The notes under the pieces: generated by a model | What the model was told of the DNA's origin: nothing | The model's database searches: none | What the model saw: the letters and a program-made list of their open reading frames with translations, nothing else | NCBI RefSeq assembly: GCF_016907915.1 | Contig: NZ_JAFBCW010000007.1 | Span: 1-64,000, forward strand | Length of the DNA: 64,000 nt | Origin: Desulforadius tongensis | GTDB lineage: Bacteria; Bacillota; Desulfotomaculia; Desulfotomaculales; Desulfohalotomaculaceae | Direction of reading: 5' to 3' | Made by a program: the position numbers and the translations under genes | Part shown: positions 56,238 to 64,000 of the stretch, piece by piece | Position numbering within the stretch: position 1 is the first letter of the stretch | Layout: every line of letters begins with the position of its first letter

Positions 56238-57023
56238 TTGACGGATTTTCAAGCATTTATTCTGGGTGTTGTCCAGGGCTTGGGCGAGTTTCTGCCTATA
56301 TCCAGTTCGGCCCACCTGGTGCTTGTTCCGTGGCTTTTTGGCTGGCCCTATGCCGGGTTAACCTTTGACGTTGCCCTGCATATGGGCACTTTGGTGGCAG
56401 TAATAGCTTTTTTCTGGAGAGATTGGATAGTTCTGGCCAGCGACGGGCTGCGCTTGAAAGGTACCCGGGAAGGAAAATTATTTTGGTATCTGGTAGCGGC
56501 CACCATTCCCGGGGCAGCCTTTGGGTATGCTGTGGAAGACTACGCGGAAACAATTTTCCGCACCCCCATATTAATAGGCATTATGCTGATAGTTATGGGG
56601 GCCATCCTTTACGTGGTGGACCGGAGAGCGCCTAAAATAAAAGATATGAATAAAATTGGTTTAAAAGAAAGTTTATTTGTGGGAGTACTGCAATCATTGG
56701 CGATCATTCCCGGTGTTTCCCGGGCCGGGATAACCATGACTGCCGGCCGGGCTGCGGGTATGACCAGGGAAACGGCGGCCAGGTTTTCATTTTTATTATC
56801 CACGCCGATTATTTTCGGTGCCGGTGTGATGCAGTTAAAGGATATTGATGTATCAGACTTGGACCGGGCATTTTTCACAGGTATCATTACATCAGCCATT
56901 GTAGGCTTTTTATCTATCAAGTTCTTACTTAAATATTTAACTGAAAAAAGTTTTAACGTTTTTGTTTGGTATCGTTTTGCTGCCGGAGCGTTGGTGATTG
57001 CCGTTGAATTATTGAGACGCTAG
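56238..57023 (+). CDS. uppP: Undecaprenyl-diphosphatase (BacA/UppP)
   Basis: A 261-residue integral membrane phosphatase that converts undecaprenyl diphosphate to the monophosphate carrier for cell-wall synthesis and gives bacitracin resistance when abundant. GLGEFLPISSSAHLV near the N-terminus holds the catalytic glutamate-rich segment and PGVSRAGITM (about 153-162) the arginine loop. About eight hydrophobic helices are present. TTG 56238 follows GAGGTG. It is not part of the Bacillus order here and has its own promoter. It recycles the product of UppS, encoded 40 kb upstream. Confidence 0.96.
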   Translation: MTDFQAFILGVVQGLGEFLPISSSAHLVLVPWLFGWPYAGLTFDVALHMGTLVAVIAFFWRDWIVLASDGLRLKGTREGKLFWYLVAATIPGAAFGYAVEDYAETIFRTPILIGIMLIVMGAILYVVDRRAPKIKDMNKIGLKESLFVGVLQSLAIIPGVSRAGITMTAGRAAGMTRETAARFSFLLSTPIIFGAGVMQLKDIDVSDLDRAFFTGIITSAIVGFLSIKFLLKYLTEKSFNVFVWYRFAAGALVIAVELLRR

Positions 57024-57073
57024 TTTCAAACAACCGGGTAAGGCAATTAAAAAATTCACTGCGATAAAGTTAA

Positions 57074-57100
57074 AACCACCGGATTTATTCCGGTGGTTGT
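57074..57100. terminator. Bidirectional terminator between uppP and the coat genes
   Basis: Ten-bp stem AACCACCGGA (57074-57083) / TCCGGTGGTT (57089-57098), loop TTTAT. On the minus strand the stem is followed by TTTTAACTTT. It lies between the convergent uppP and cotF-like genes. Confidence 0.85.
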
Positions 57101-57107
57101 ACTTCTT

Positions 57108-57494
57108 TTAATATGGCTGGTGCCCCTGCATACCGCCTTGATAATATCCCGGTTGATAATTATACTGGGTGCCGCCGTAGTGCTGCTGCTGGTAATTAAC
57201 GGCATTAATAGTTTGATTAATTTCGTTCTGCATGCTCATTATATGGCTGGAAATTTGATTTATTTCATCGGGCTTGGCCATCATCGGTTTGTACCATCCC
57301 CGCTGGGACATCATATTATATAATTGCTTGTGCTCGTTAAAAGTTTCATGCAGTACATTTAAATAACTTTGACGCAGCTGCTCATTGGATGTCTCCAGTA
57401 TTTTTTGGGTTATACATTCACAGGTTGATTTTAAATCATTTAACATGGCAAAGGCCAAATCTTTATCACGAATTTGATCCATTAATTGAACCAT
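57108..57494 (-). CDS. CotF-family spore coat protein
   Basis: A 128-residue protein of the CotF group of spore coat proteins. The first 90 residues form a helical bundle (DQIRDKDLAFAMLNDLK, ECITQKILETSNEQLR). The last 30 are rich in Tyr, Gln and Gly, which is common in coat proteins that become cross-linked. ATG on the minus strand at 57494 follows AAAGGGGG. It lies 12 bp downstream of a smaller related gene and converges with uppP. Confidence 0.88.
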   Translation of the reverse strand: MVQLMDQIRDKDLAFAMLNDLKSTCECITQKILETSNEQLRQSYLNVLHETFNEHKQLYNMMSQRGWYKPMMAKPDEINQISSHIMSMQNEINQTINAVNYQQQHYGGTQYNYQPGYYQGGMQGHQPY

Positions 57495-57506
57495 TATAAT
57501 CCCCCT

Positions 57507-57704
57507 TTACTGATAGCTGTTCCTGGCAATATGATTTGCCAGTAATTGGAATGCGTGCATGCGCCGGCGGGTCATTTCGGTGCAGAAGGATTTTAACTGC
57601 TGGTCTCGGCACTCCCGGGCATAATGGTTAAAGTTGACTATATTGTTGCCTTCCAAATGCAAGTGTTCTTCCAGGTCAACCATTTCACGGATAGTGAAAT
57701 TCAT
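57507..57704 (-). CDS. Small spore coat-associated protein
   Basis: A 65-residue helical protein related to the N-terminal half of CotF-type coat proteins (TIREMVDLEEHLHLEGNNI, with two cysteines, ECRDQQLKSFC). The start at 57704 (minus strand) has AGGAGG at 57711-57716, and the frame extends further upstream to 57770 without a ribosome-binding site. It is first in a two-gene unit with the CotF-like gene, behind a sporulation-type promoter. The exact role is unknown. Confidence 0.83.
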   Translation of the reverse strand: MNFTIREMVDLEEHLHLEGNNIVNFNHYARECRDQQLKSFCTEMTRRRMHAFQLLANHIARNSYQ

Positions 57705-57739
57705 AATATACCTCCTTTTAAATTTTAACAGTACAATTT

Positions 57740-57768
57740 TAATATGCTCTGTTGGGCAGTTATTATAC
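57740..57768 (-). promoter_or_regulatory. Candidate forespore (sigma-G-type) promoter of the coat gene pair
   Basis: On the minus strand GTATA (57768-57764), 17-bp spacer, CATATTA (57746-57740). This fits the published sigma-G pattern GHATR and CATNHTA at 17-18 bp. There is no sigma-A match nearby. A sigma-E reading is less good. Confidence 0.5.
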
Positions 57769-57846
57769 AATGTTTGCCCGGACTAATTTAAAAGGAAAAT
57801 GGAAATTTTTGTGGTATATAGATAAATATATGAGGGGGTGCGTTGG

Positions 57847-60141
57847 TTGAATTTTCTAAAAATAATCAGAGAAGAACTTAAATATGAGATAATGGGAATT
57901 ATTCTTTTAGCGCTGGCCCTCTTGGGATTAACCAGTTTTTATAACTCCTCCTTGGGAGCGGTGGGTAATTTTATTGGACGGGTATTAAAGGGTGTATGTG
58001 GTGAAGGACGGGTTATTTTTCCAATACTATTGGGAGTGCTGGGCATCAGGCTCATTTTACAGCGCGGCCGTTCCCAAGTAACTTCCAAAGTTTACGGAGG
58101 CATTTTATTATTTATAATTATTTTAACGATACTGCACATACAGCTGCCTGTTGAACAGGCCTTTGCCCTTGGCTACAAGGGGGTGGGAGGCGGTTTAATA
58201 GGCGCGTTATTAAGCTATTTACTGCTGCTGGCCTTTGGGCGTATCGGTGCGTATATAATTTTAACCGCTTTATCACTGGTAGCACTGCTGCTGTTAACCA
58301 ATAAATCTTTAGCCGGCATTATTGGCGGGATATTAACCAGTGTTCAGAAAAGCCTGTATAATTTTAAAGAGCTTTTAGTTAACTTTTTATTTACAGAAGC
58401 CGGCGAAGATGACAGCGGTAAAAAACAAAAAAGTTTAGAATTTGAACAGGGAACCATTTCCCGGGATGATATTTTTATCAGCGAAGGCAGCCAACCGGAG
58501 GAGGATAACGAAAACGAGATATTACGTAATGCTGATATAAATCCACCTGCCGGTTCTCTACCGGTGATTGAAGTGACTCCGGAAAAAGAGGAAGAAATTT
58601 ATCATGACAGTAATGAAGTTAAGGCAGTTGAAGAGTCCTGGAACGAAAGCAAAAAAACAGTTAATTATACACCGCTTTCTATTGAAGACGTGCCCAGTTT
58701 TCAATTACCTCCCCTTACACTGCTGGCCCGCCCCAACCGGGGTAAGGGGAACAAAAACACTAAAGATGTCTCCGGGCAGGTAAAAATTCTGGAAGAAACC
58801 CTGGCCAGTTTTGGCATTAAGGCTAAAGTAACCCAGGTATCCCGGGGGCCGGCTATTACACGCTTTGAGGTGCAGCCTCCTATCGGGGTAAAGGTCAGCC
58901 GCATTCTTAGTTTGGCCGATGACATTGCCCTTTCCATGGCGGCCCAAGATGTGAGGATAGAGGCACCGGTACCGGGAAAATCAGTTATCGGCATTGAAGT
59001 GCCGAACAAAGAAGTATCAATGGTTCACTTCCGGGAACTGCTGGAAAGTAGAGAATTTGTACAATCTCCGTCCCGTTTAACCATTGCCCTGGGCAAAGAT
59101 ATTGCCGGTAATTCAATTGTGGCTGATTTAAGCAAGATGCCGCACCTGTTGATAGCTGGTGCCACCGGGGCGGGAAAAAGTGTGTGTTTAAACACGCTGA
59201 TAGCCAGCATATTATTTAAGGCCACCCCCGATGAAGTGAAATTATTGATGATTGACCCTAAAATGGTAGAATTGGCTACTTACAATGGTATTCCTCACCT
59301 GGTGTCCCCGGTGGTTACCAATGCTAAAAAAGCTGCCACTTCGCTGCGCTGGGCAGTTAAGGAAATGGAAAAACGCTACAATTTATTTGCCGAAGCGGGA
59401 GTGCGGGATATCACCAGGTACAATAATATTGTAAAGACTCAATCATCACCCGGTGGTGAGGAAAAGAAACTGCCGTATATAGTAGTAATCATTGACGAGC
59501 TGGCAGATTTAATGATGGTGGCTCCCTCCGATGTGGAGGATGCTGTTTGCCGCCTGGCTCAAATGGCCCGGGCGGCAGGTATACATTTGGTGATTGCTAC
59601 CCAGCGGCCGTCGGTGGATGTTATCACCGGTTTAATCAAGGCCAATATTCCCTCCCGGATATCCTTTGCGGTGTCATCACAGGTGGATTCCCGTACTATT
59701 TTGGATATGGCCGGTGCCGAGAAACTGCTGGGTAAAGGTGATATGCTGTTCTACCCGGTGGGGGCATCAAAACCCGTCCGGGTACAGGGAGCGTACCTGT
59801 CTGACAAAGAAGTGGACGAACTGGTTAAATTTCTTAAAAAGCAGGCCAAACCGGTTTATAATGAAAAAGTAACCAAAGAAGAGCCCAAAGAAAGTGAACA
59901 ACCTGTCATGGAAGATGAACTGCTTCCTAAAGCAGCGTTAATTTTAATAGAACAGGGGCAGGCTTCCATTTCCATGCTGCAGCGCAGGCTGCACATTGGA
60001 TATGCCCGGGCGGCACGATTAATTGATATAATGGAACAAAGGGGTATAGTAGGTGGCTACGAGGGCAGTAAACCCCGGGCTGTGCTGATGACAATGGAAC
60101 AATATAACGAGGTATTTAAGAAGGAGGCACCCCGGGGTTAA
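57847..60141 (+). CDS. spoIIIE: DNA translocase FtsK/SpoIIIE
   Basis: A 764-residue membrane-bound DNA pump that moves the chromosome through the division septum or, in sporulation, into the forespore. Four N-terminal helices (about residues 15-165) are followed by an acidic linker, the RecA-like motor with Walker A GATGAGKSV and Walker B IVVIIDELADLM, and a gamma winged-helix domain (ALILIEQGQASISMLQRRL) that reads the orienting DNA sequences. TTG 57847 has GAGGGGG nine bases upstream; GTG 57838 touches it. It is divergent from the coat genes. Operon position matches spoIIIE of Bacillus. Confidence 0.95.
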   Translation: MNFLKIIREELKYEIMGIILLALALLGLTSFYNSSLGAVGNFIGRVLKGVCGEGRVIFPILLGVLGIRLILQRGRSQVTSKVYGGILLFIIILTILHIQLPVEQAFALGYKGVGGGLIGALLSYLLLLAFGRIGAYIILTALSLVALLLLTNKSLAGIIGGILTSVQKSLYNFKELLVNFLFTEAGEDDSGKKQKSLEFEQGTISRDDIFISEGSQPEEDNENEILRNADINPPAGSLPVIEVTPEKEEEIYHDSNEVKAVEESWNESKKTVNYTPLSIEDVPSFQLPPLTLLARPNRGKGNKNTKDVSGQVKILEETLASFGIKAKVTQVSRGPAITRFEVQPPIGVKVSRILSLADDIALSMAAQDVRIEAPVPGKSVIGIEVPNKEVSMVHFRELLESREFVQSPSRLTIALGKDIAGNSIVADLSKMPHLLIAGATGAGKSVCLNTLIASILFKATPDEVKLLMIDPKMVELATYNGIPHLVSPVVTNAKKAATSLRWAVKEMEKRYNLFAEAGVRDITRYNNIVKTQSSPGGEEKKLPYIVVIIDELADLMMVAPSDVEDAVCRLAQMARAAGIHLVIATQRPSVDVITGLIKANIPSRISFAVSSQVDSRTILDMAGAEKLLGKGDMLFYPVGASKPVRVQGAYLSDKEVDELVKFLKKQAKPVYNEKVTKEEPKESEQPVMEDELLPKAALILIEQGQASISMLQRRLHIGYARAARLIDIMEQRGIVGGYEGSKPRAVLMTMEQYNEVFKKEAPRG

Positions 60142-60252
60142 CCGGTTTTAACTTGTTGTTTAAGCGTGATTTCAAAAAATTAAAGCAATAATTTTAGGAC
60201 TGAAGAAGGATAGTTAATTGTAATATAGAATAGCTTTCAGGGAAGGATTAGT

Positions 60253-61311
60253 ATGTATAGAGATATTACCATTGATGAAGCAATGAGTACCAACAACGCC
60301 TGTTATATAGACCTGCGGTCAGAAAATGAATACGCCGAAGACAGAATACCGGGGGCGATAAATGTACCGTTATTTAATAACGAAGAACGGGCCCGAATAG
60401 GTACGGTATATAAGCAGGTGAGCGTGGAAGAAGCTAAAAAGTTGGGTTTGGAAATAGCAGGCTCTAAATTGAGCAAACTTTATCAACAAATAAAAGAATA
60501 TTCTAAAGGCAAAATTCTAATTGTTTACTGCTGGCGTGGAGGTATGCGCAGCCAATTTGTGGCCTCTGTTTTATCCAGCATGGGTTTGCCGGTCAGGCGG
60601 ATTGTGGGAGGGTATAAAGCTTATCGCAAACAGGTTTATTCCTATCTGTACAATGTGGAATTGCCCCACAATGCTGTGGTGCTCCATGGGTTAACTGGCG
60701 TGGGTAAGACGCACATACTGGAGCGGCTGGAAGCAATGGGTGCACCGGTGCTGGACTTGGAAAACCTGGCAGCAAACAGGGGCTCTGTTTATGGGAAGAT
60801 TAATATGCCCCCGTCACCGTCTCAAAAATTGTTTGAAACAAAACTGGCGGAAAAATTGAAGTCTTTTGAAAAAGTGAACTATTTTTTTGTGGAATGTGAG
60901 AGCAGGCGCTTGGGAAGACTATATGTTCCACCGGCAGTGTATAAAAAAATAAACACCGGCTGCAGGGTGCTGCTGTATGCAAGCTTAAGTACCAGGGTGA
61001 AAAGAATAATAGCGGATTATACCGGTGGTGAAAACAAGAATATAAGGGAACTGCAGGAATCTACCGCCAAATTAGCTAAATACTTGGGAAAAAATAAAGT
61101 GGAAGAACTAAATCAAATGCTGGAACAGCAGGAATTTGAAGCGGTATTTACATATCTGCTTACAAAATACTACGATCCTTTGTATAAATATCCGCAGCAG
61201 CCAGATAATAATTACGATTGTAATGTGGATTGTGAAAATTTGGATCTGGCGGCGGAAAAGATTTTTCAGCACTTTAAGGCTAAATGGGGGTGTGATGTAA
61301 GTGGGAGGTGA
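60253..61311 (+). CDS. mnmH: tRNA 2-selenouridine synthase
   Basis: A 352-residue MnmH (SelU, YbbB) enzyme that replaces the sulfur of 2-thiouridine at tRNA position 34 with selenium, through a geranylated intermediate. The N-terminal rhodanese domain has the catalytic C93 in YCWRGGMRS, and a P-loop GLTGVGKT (146-153) follows in the second domain. ATG 60253 follows AGGGAAGG. It needs selenophosphate, so a selD gene should exist elsewhere. It is not part of the Bacillus gene order, and it lies between spoIIIE and rodZ, 6 bp before the latter. Confidence 0.93.
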   Translation: MYRDITIDEAMSTNNACYIDLRSENEYAEDRIPGAINVPLFNNEERARIGTVYKQVSVEEAKKLGLEIAGSKLSKLYQQIKEYSKGKILIVYCWRGGMRSQFVASVLSSMGLPVRRIVGGYKAYRKQVYSYLYNVELPHNAVVLHGLTGVGKTHILERLEAMGAPVLDLENLAANRGSVYGKINMPPSPSQKLFETKLAEKLKSFEKVNYFFVECESRRLGRLYVPPAVYKKINTGCRVLLYASLSTRVKRIIADYTGGENKNIRELQESTAKLAKYLGKNKVEELNQMLEQQEFEAVFTYLLTKYYDPLYKYPQQPDNNYDCNVDCENLDLAAEKIFQHFKAKWGCDVSGR

Positions 61312-61316
61312 ACTGG

Positions 61317-62069
61317 TTGGAAATTGGCAGTACCCTTAGAGAGGCCAGGTTATCCAAGGGTTATTCATTTCAGGATGTAGAAGAGGCTACAAAAATTCGG
61401 GCCAGGTATTTAGAGGCGCTGGAGGAAGAAAACTTTGACATACTGCCGGGCCGGGTGTATGCCATAGCTTTTTTAAGAAGCTATGCTAAGTTTCTCGGTC
61501 TTAACGATGAAGAACTGGTTGTTCAATATAAAGAACAGTACAGGGAACAGCAGAACGGTAATAAAGCGGAGAAGGAATTGACGGCAGATAATGATGCCGG
61601 CGAAAGGGAGGCAGGAAAACCCCGTTACATCACCTATTTAGTACTGGCTCTGTTGATAATAGGGGTGGTTTTTGCGGCAGTAACGGCGTTAAATAATACG
61701 AAACCCGATCAAACCGGCGAGCCGGAGATTGTAAATAATGATAACCGGCGGCAGGAAATATCGGCCAGACCGGAAAAACCGCAAAGGGTGGAAACTCCGG
61801 CCCCCGGTGTAATTGAAAATAATAATGTGGAGTTAGTGCTTAATGTGGTTGATGATCGGTGCTGGATGAAAATTGACGTGGATGGTAAAACGGAATTTAT
61901 GGGTATTGTTCAAGCCGGTGAGAGAAAAGAGTTTACCGGTCAGGAGAGCATTTATGTTGTATTGGGAAATGCCGGCGTGGTAGAAGTGCTGTATAATGGT
62001 GAGAACTTGGGTGCGCTGGGAAAAAAAGGGCAGACGCTGAGAAGGGAATTTACTACTAAACAAAGCTGA
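61317..62069 (+). CDS. rodZ: RodZ-like cell-shape protein
   Basis: A 250-residue membrane protein with an N-terminal helix-turn-helix of the RodZ type (about residues 5-70, with TLREARLSKGYSFQDVEEAT), one membrane helix (about 102-124), a Pro/Glu/Asn-rich linker and a C-terminal DUF4115 domain outside the membrane (about 165-245). RodZ links MreB filaments to the elongation machinery. TTG 61317 follows GGGAGG at 61302-61307; GTG 61308 overlaps the mnmH stop. It is the ymfM position of Bacillus. A long hairpin terminator follows. Confidence 0.92.
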   Translation: MEIGSTLREARLSKGYSFQDVEEATKIRARYLEALEEENFDILPGRVYAIAFLRSYAKFLGLNDEELVVQYKEQYREQQNGNKAEKELTADNDAGEREAGKPRYITYLVLALLIIGVVFAAVTALNNTKPDQTGEPEIVNNDNRRQEISARPEKPQRVETPAPGVIENNNVELVLNVVDDRCWMKIDVDGKTEFMGIVQAGERKEFTGQESIYVVLGNAGVVEVLYNGENLGALGKKGQTLRREFTTKQS

Positions 62070-62103
62070 TAAAAAATTTGCCTGGCTGATTTTGTGCGGA
62101 AAT

Positions 62104-62160
62104 AACGGCCATAATTAAGAGCAACCTCGGATAGGTTACTTTTAATTATTGGCCGTTTTT
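62104..62160. terminator. Long hairpin terminator between rodZ and the minus-strand gene
   Basis: Stem AACGGCCATAATTAA (62104-62118) / TTAATTATTGGCCGTT (62142-62157) with one bulge, continued inside by AACCT / AGGTT, then TTT. It lies between convergent genes and overlaps the stop codon of the minus-strand gene at 62159. Confidence 0.85.
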
Positions 62161-62491
62161 AGTCAGCTTTTAAACTTGTTCCGCAGTGAGGACAGTGAGA
62201 AGGGTTTCCGCTGTAAAAATTACCGCAGTTGGGACAGGCCAGGGATATTTCATCGGTAATATCTATGGGATTATTTTGCTGATACCGCTGCTGTTCGTAT
62301 CCTTGCCGGAAGCCGCTGTTTGTTTTCATTTTCGGGCGTGTTAACAAGTGCAACGGGAAGAAAATGATGAACAACAGTGTGACGCCCAATCCCCAGAATA
62401 CGGCGGAAAGAAAGGAACGCCCGCGGCGAAGGGAATCCCACAGGGTGTATAATCCGGCCGATATTACCAGCAGCATGCTTAAATAATGCAC
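62159..62491 (-). CDS. Small membrane protein with C-terminal zinc ribbon
   Basis: A 110-residue protein with two hydrophobic helices (about 3-20 and 28-50) and a C-terminal double-CxxC zinc ribbon (CPNCG and CPHCG, residues about 86-104). The combination is common in small bacterial membrane proteins of unknown function. The start is GTG 62491 on the minus strand, with GGGAG nine bases upstream. It is divergent from rimO and convergent with rodZ, so it is its own transcription unit. No family name is certain. Confidence 0.82.
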   Translation of the reverse strand: MHYLSMLLVISAGLYTLWDSLRRGRSFLSAVFWGLGVTLLFIIFFPLHLLTRPKMKTNSGFRQGYEQQRYQQNNPIDITDEISLACPNCGNFYSGNPSHCPHCGTSLKAD

Positions 62492-62573
62492 TTACTACCA
62501 CTCCCAAATCTTTTCTTAAGCACTATTATGCCATAAAAGAACAGCAGGCAACAGATGTAAAAATCAGTTTGTT

Positions 62574-62602
62574 TTGACAGCATACGGACACTGCAGTATA
62601 CT
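62574..62602 (+). promoter_or_regulatory. Sigma-A promoter for rimO
   Basis: Perfect -35 TTGACA (62574-62579), 17-bp spacer, TATACT (62597-62602), 45 bp before the ATG. Confidence 0.85.
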
Positions 62603-62647
62603 TTATATGCGATTGTACATGCGGATGGTTTAAGCGGAGGGTTTAAG

Positions 62648-63982
62648 ATGACGACAAAGAAAAAAATTAGTGTAGTTAGTTTAGGCTGCTCTAAAAACCT
62701 GGTAGATACGGAAAACATGATGGGTCTGTTAAATGAGCATGGTTTTGAGATAACCGCCGATGAACGGGAAGCGGATGTGCTGCTGGTAAATACCTGCGGT
62801 TTTATCGAATCAGCTAAAGAAGAATCGATTCAAACAATACTGCAGCTGGCTAAAAATAAAGAAAACAGGGATTGCAAACTGGTGGTAGCAGGTTGTTTAG
62901 CCCAGCGGTACAAGGATGAATTAATGAAAGAGATGCCGGAAATAGATGCTCTTATCGGTACCGGTGAAATTACCAGGATAGTAGAGGTGGTACAGCAGGC
63001 GCTGTCCGGTAAGCGGGTTAATTCAGTAGGTCGGCCGGAATGGGAAGTAAAAGAACATCTGCCCCGTATAATTTCTAATCCCGGAGAAAGTGTATATGTT
63101 AAAATTGCCGATGGATGCAATAATCGCTGTTCCTACTGTGCAATACCCTATATCAGAGGGTCTTACCGCAGCAAACCAATGGAAATAATTGAGCAGGAGG
63201 TTCAAAAATTGGTACGGGAAGGGGCCAAAGAAGTGGTTCTGGTGGCCCAGGATACAACCCGTTATGGCTATGATTTATATGGAGAGTATTTACTGGCAAA
63301 ACTATTACGGAGGTTAACTAAAATACCGGCTCTGAAGTGGCTGCGTGTTATGTACTGTTATCCTGTTTATTTCACTGATGAATTAATTAACACCATGGCC
63401 CGGGAGTCTAAAATATGCAAGTATGTAGATTTGCCGTTACAGCATGCGGCAGATAAAATATTAAAGAAAATGCATCGCCGGGGCAGCGTTTTGGAAATTA
63501 AAAATTTGATTGCCAAATTAAGGGCTGCCATTCCCAATATTACTTTGAGGACATCCTTTATAGTGGGGTTTCCCGGTGAAACGGAGGAAGATTTTCAGCA
63601 GTTATTGAATTTTATGGAAGAAATTAAATTTGACCGGGTGGGAATTTTTAAATATTCCGCAGAAGAAGGAACACCGGCTGCCGGTATGGAAGATCAAATT
63701 GATGAAGCAATAAAAGAGGAGCGCTATCACCGGGCGATGAAATTACAGCAGCGGATATCATTGGAAAAGAATGAACAAAAAATTGGACAAATAATAGAAG
63801 TTTTAACTGAGGGAGAGCTGGCTGAAGAGCCGGGAACTTATGTCGGGCGCAGTCAGGCTGATGCGCCTGAAGTTGATGGTTTAATTTATTTTAAAGCAGG
63901 AAAATTAGTCCATCCTGGCGAAATAGTGGAAGTGAAAGTAACGAAGGCATCTGAATATGATTTGATGGGAGTCCTGAAGTGA
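62648..63982 (+). CDS. rimO: Ribosomal protein S12 methylthiotransferase RimO
   Basis: A 444-residue radical-SAM enzyme that adds a methylthio group to an aspartate of ribosomal protein S12. The N-terminal UPF0004 domain binds one [4Fe-4S] cluster (C14, LVNTCGF, and AGCLAQR). The radical-SAM motif is CNNRCSYCAIP (about residues 157-167). A TRAM domain closes the protein (about 375-440). The opening VVSLGCSKNLVDTE distinguishes RimO from MiaB. ATG 62648 follows GCGGAGGG. Its stop overlaps the next start (TGATG). Confidence 0.96.
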   Translation: MTTKKKISVVSLGCSKNLVDTENMMGLLNEHGFEITADEREADVLLVNTCGFIESAKEESIQTILQLAKNKENRDCKLVVAGCLAQRYKDELMKEMPEIDALIGTGEITRIVEVVQQALSGKRVNSVGRPEWEVKEHLPRIISNPGESVYVKIADGCNNRCSYCAIPYIRGSYRSKPMEIIEQEVQKLVREGAKEVVLVAQDTTRYGYDLYGEYLLAKLLRRLTKIPALKWLRVMYCYPVYFTDELINTMARESKICKYVDLPLQHAADKILKKMHRRGSVLEIKNLIAKLRAAIPNITLRTSFIVGFPGETEEDFQQLLNFMEEIKFDRVGIFKYSAEEGTPAAGMEDQIDEAIKEERYHRAMKLQQRISLEKNEQKIGQIIEVLTEGELAEEPGTYVGRSQADAPEVDGLIYFKAGKLVHPGEIVEVKVTKASEYDLMGVLK

Positions 63983-64000
63983 TGAATTTACCAAATAGGT
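63982..64000 (+). CDS. pgsA: Start of pgsA-like gene (partial, cut by window edge)
   Basis: The window ends 19 bases into an ATG that overlaps the rimO stop codon (TGATG). The six codons read MNLPNR, which is how many phosphatidylglycerophosphate synthases begin. pgsA follows rodZ (ymfM) in B. subtilis. The identification rests on six residues and position only. Confidence 0.55.

Overview
The window is a stretch of chromosome from an endospore-forming, Gram-positive anaerobe of the Clostridia, most like the Desulfotomaculum/Peptococcaceae group. The evidence is PolC-type DNA polymerase III, CodY, the dipicolinate synthase pair, CotF-like coat proteins, SpoIIIE, YlzJ, YmxH and an M16 peptidase. 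Gene order follows the Bacillus subtilis run smf-topA-gid-codV-clpQY-codY, then rpsB to polC, nusA to pnpA, and ylxY to spoIIIE and pgsA. The genus is inferred from gene content and synteny only.

Layout. 1-431: 3' end of an IS200/IS605-type element (tnpB tail and hairpin right end) abutting a ClC chloride channel gene. 2263-4129: an NHEJ-type ligase/polymerase pair, a LigD split into two genes. 4323-12775: dprA, topA, trmFO, xerC, hslVU, codY. 13005-29612: rpsB, tsf, pyrH, frr, an orphan PASTA protein, a ferredoxin, then isoprenoid/envelope genes (uppS, cdsA, ytvI-like, dxr, rseP, ispG), proS, a glycolipid glycosyltransferase and polC. 29923-39083: rimP-nusA-ylxR-ylxQ-infB-rbfA-nrnA-truB-ribF, a small unknown gene pair, rpsO. 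39289-46938: pnp, ylxY, dacF, an M16 peptidase, a 145-bp palindromic insertion, two membrane proteins and ymxH. 47085-52813: dapB-dpaA-dpaB-asd-dapG-dapA, which makes dihydrodipicolinate and turns it into diaminopimelate/lysine precursors or spore dipicolinate. 53176-64000: RNase J, tepA, ylzJ, uppP, two coat genes on the minus strand, spoIIIE, mnmH, rodZ, a zinc-ribbon membrane protein, rimO and the first codons of pgsA.

Almost every gene is on the plus strand; the three exceptions end at or near bidirectional hairpin terminators. Coding content is mostly conventional. The less ordinary signals are between genes: a MITE-like palindrome with an exact 8-bp direct repeat at the end of the M16 peptidase gene, an 88-nt repeat present twice with a covarying hairpin, structured leaders before rpsB, rpsO and rimP, and a palindromic operator inside the RNase J promoter. 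Among the proteins, the ClC channel has valine in place of its gating glutamate. I found no tRNA, rRNA, CRISPR array or complete transposon.
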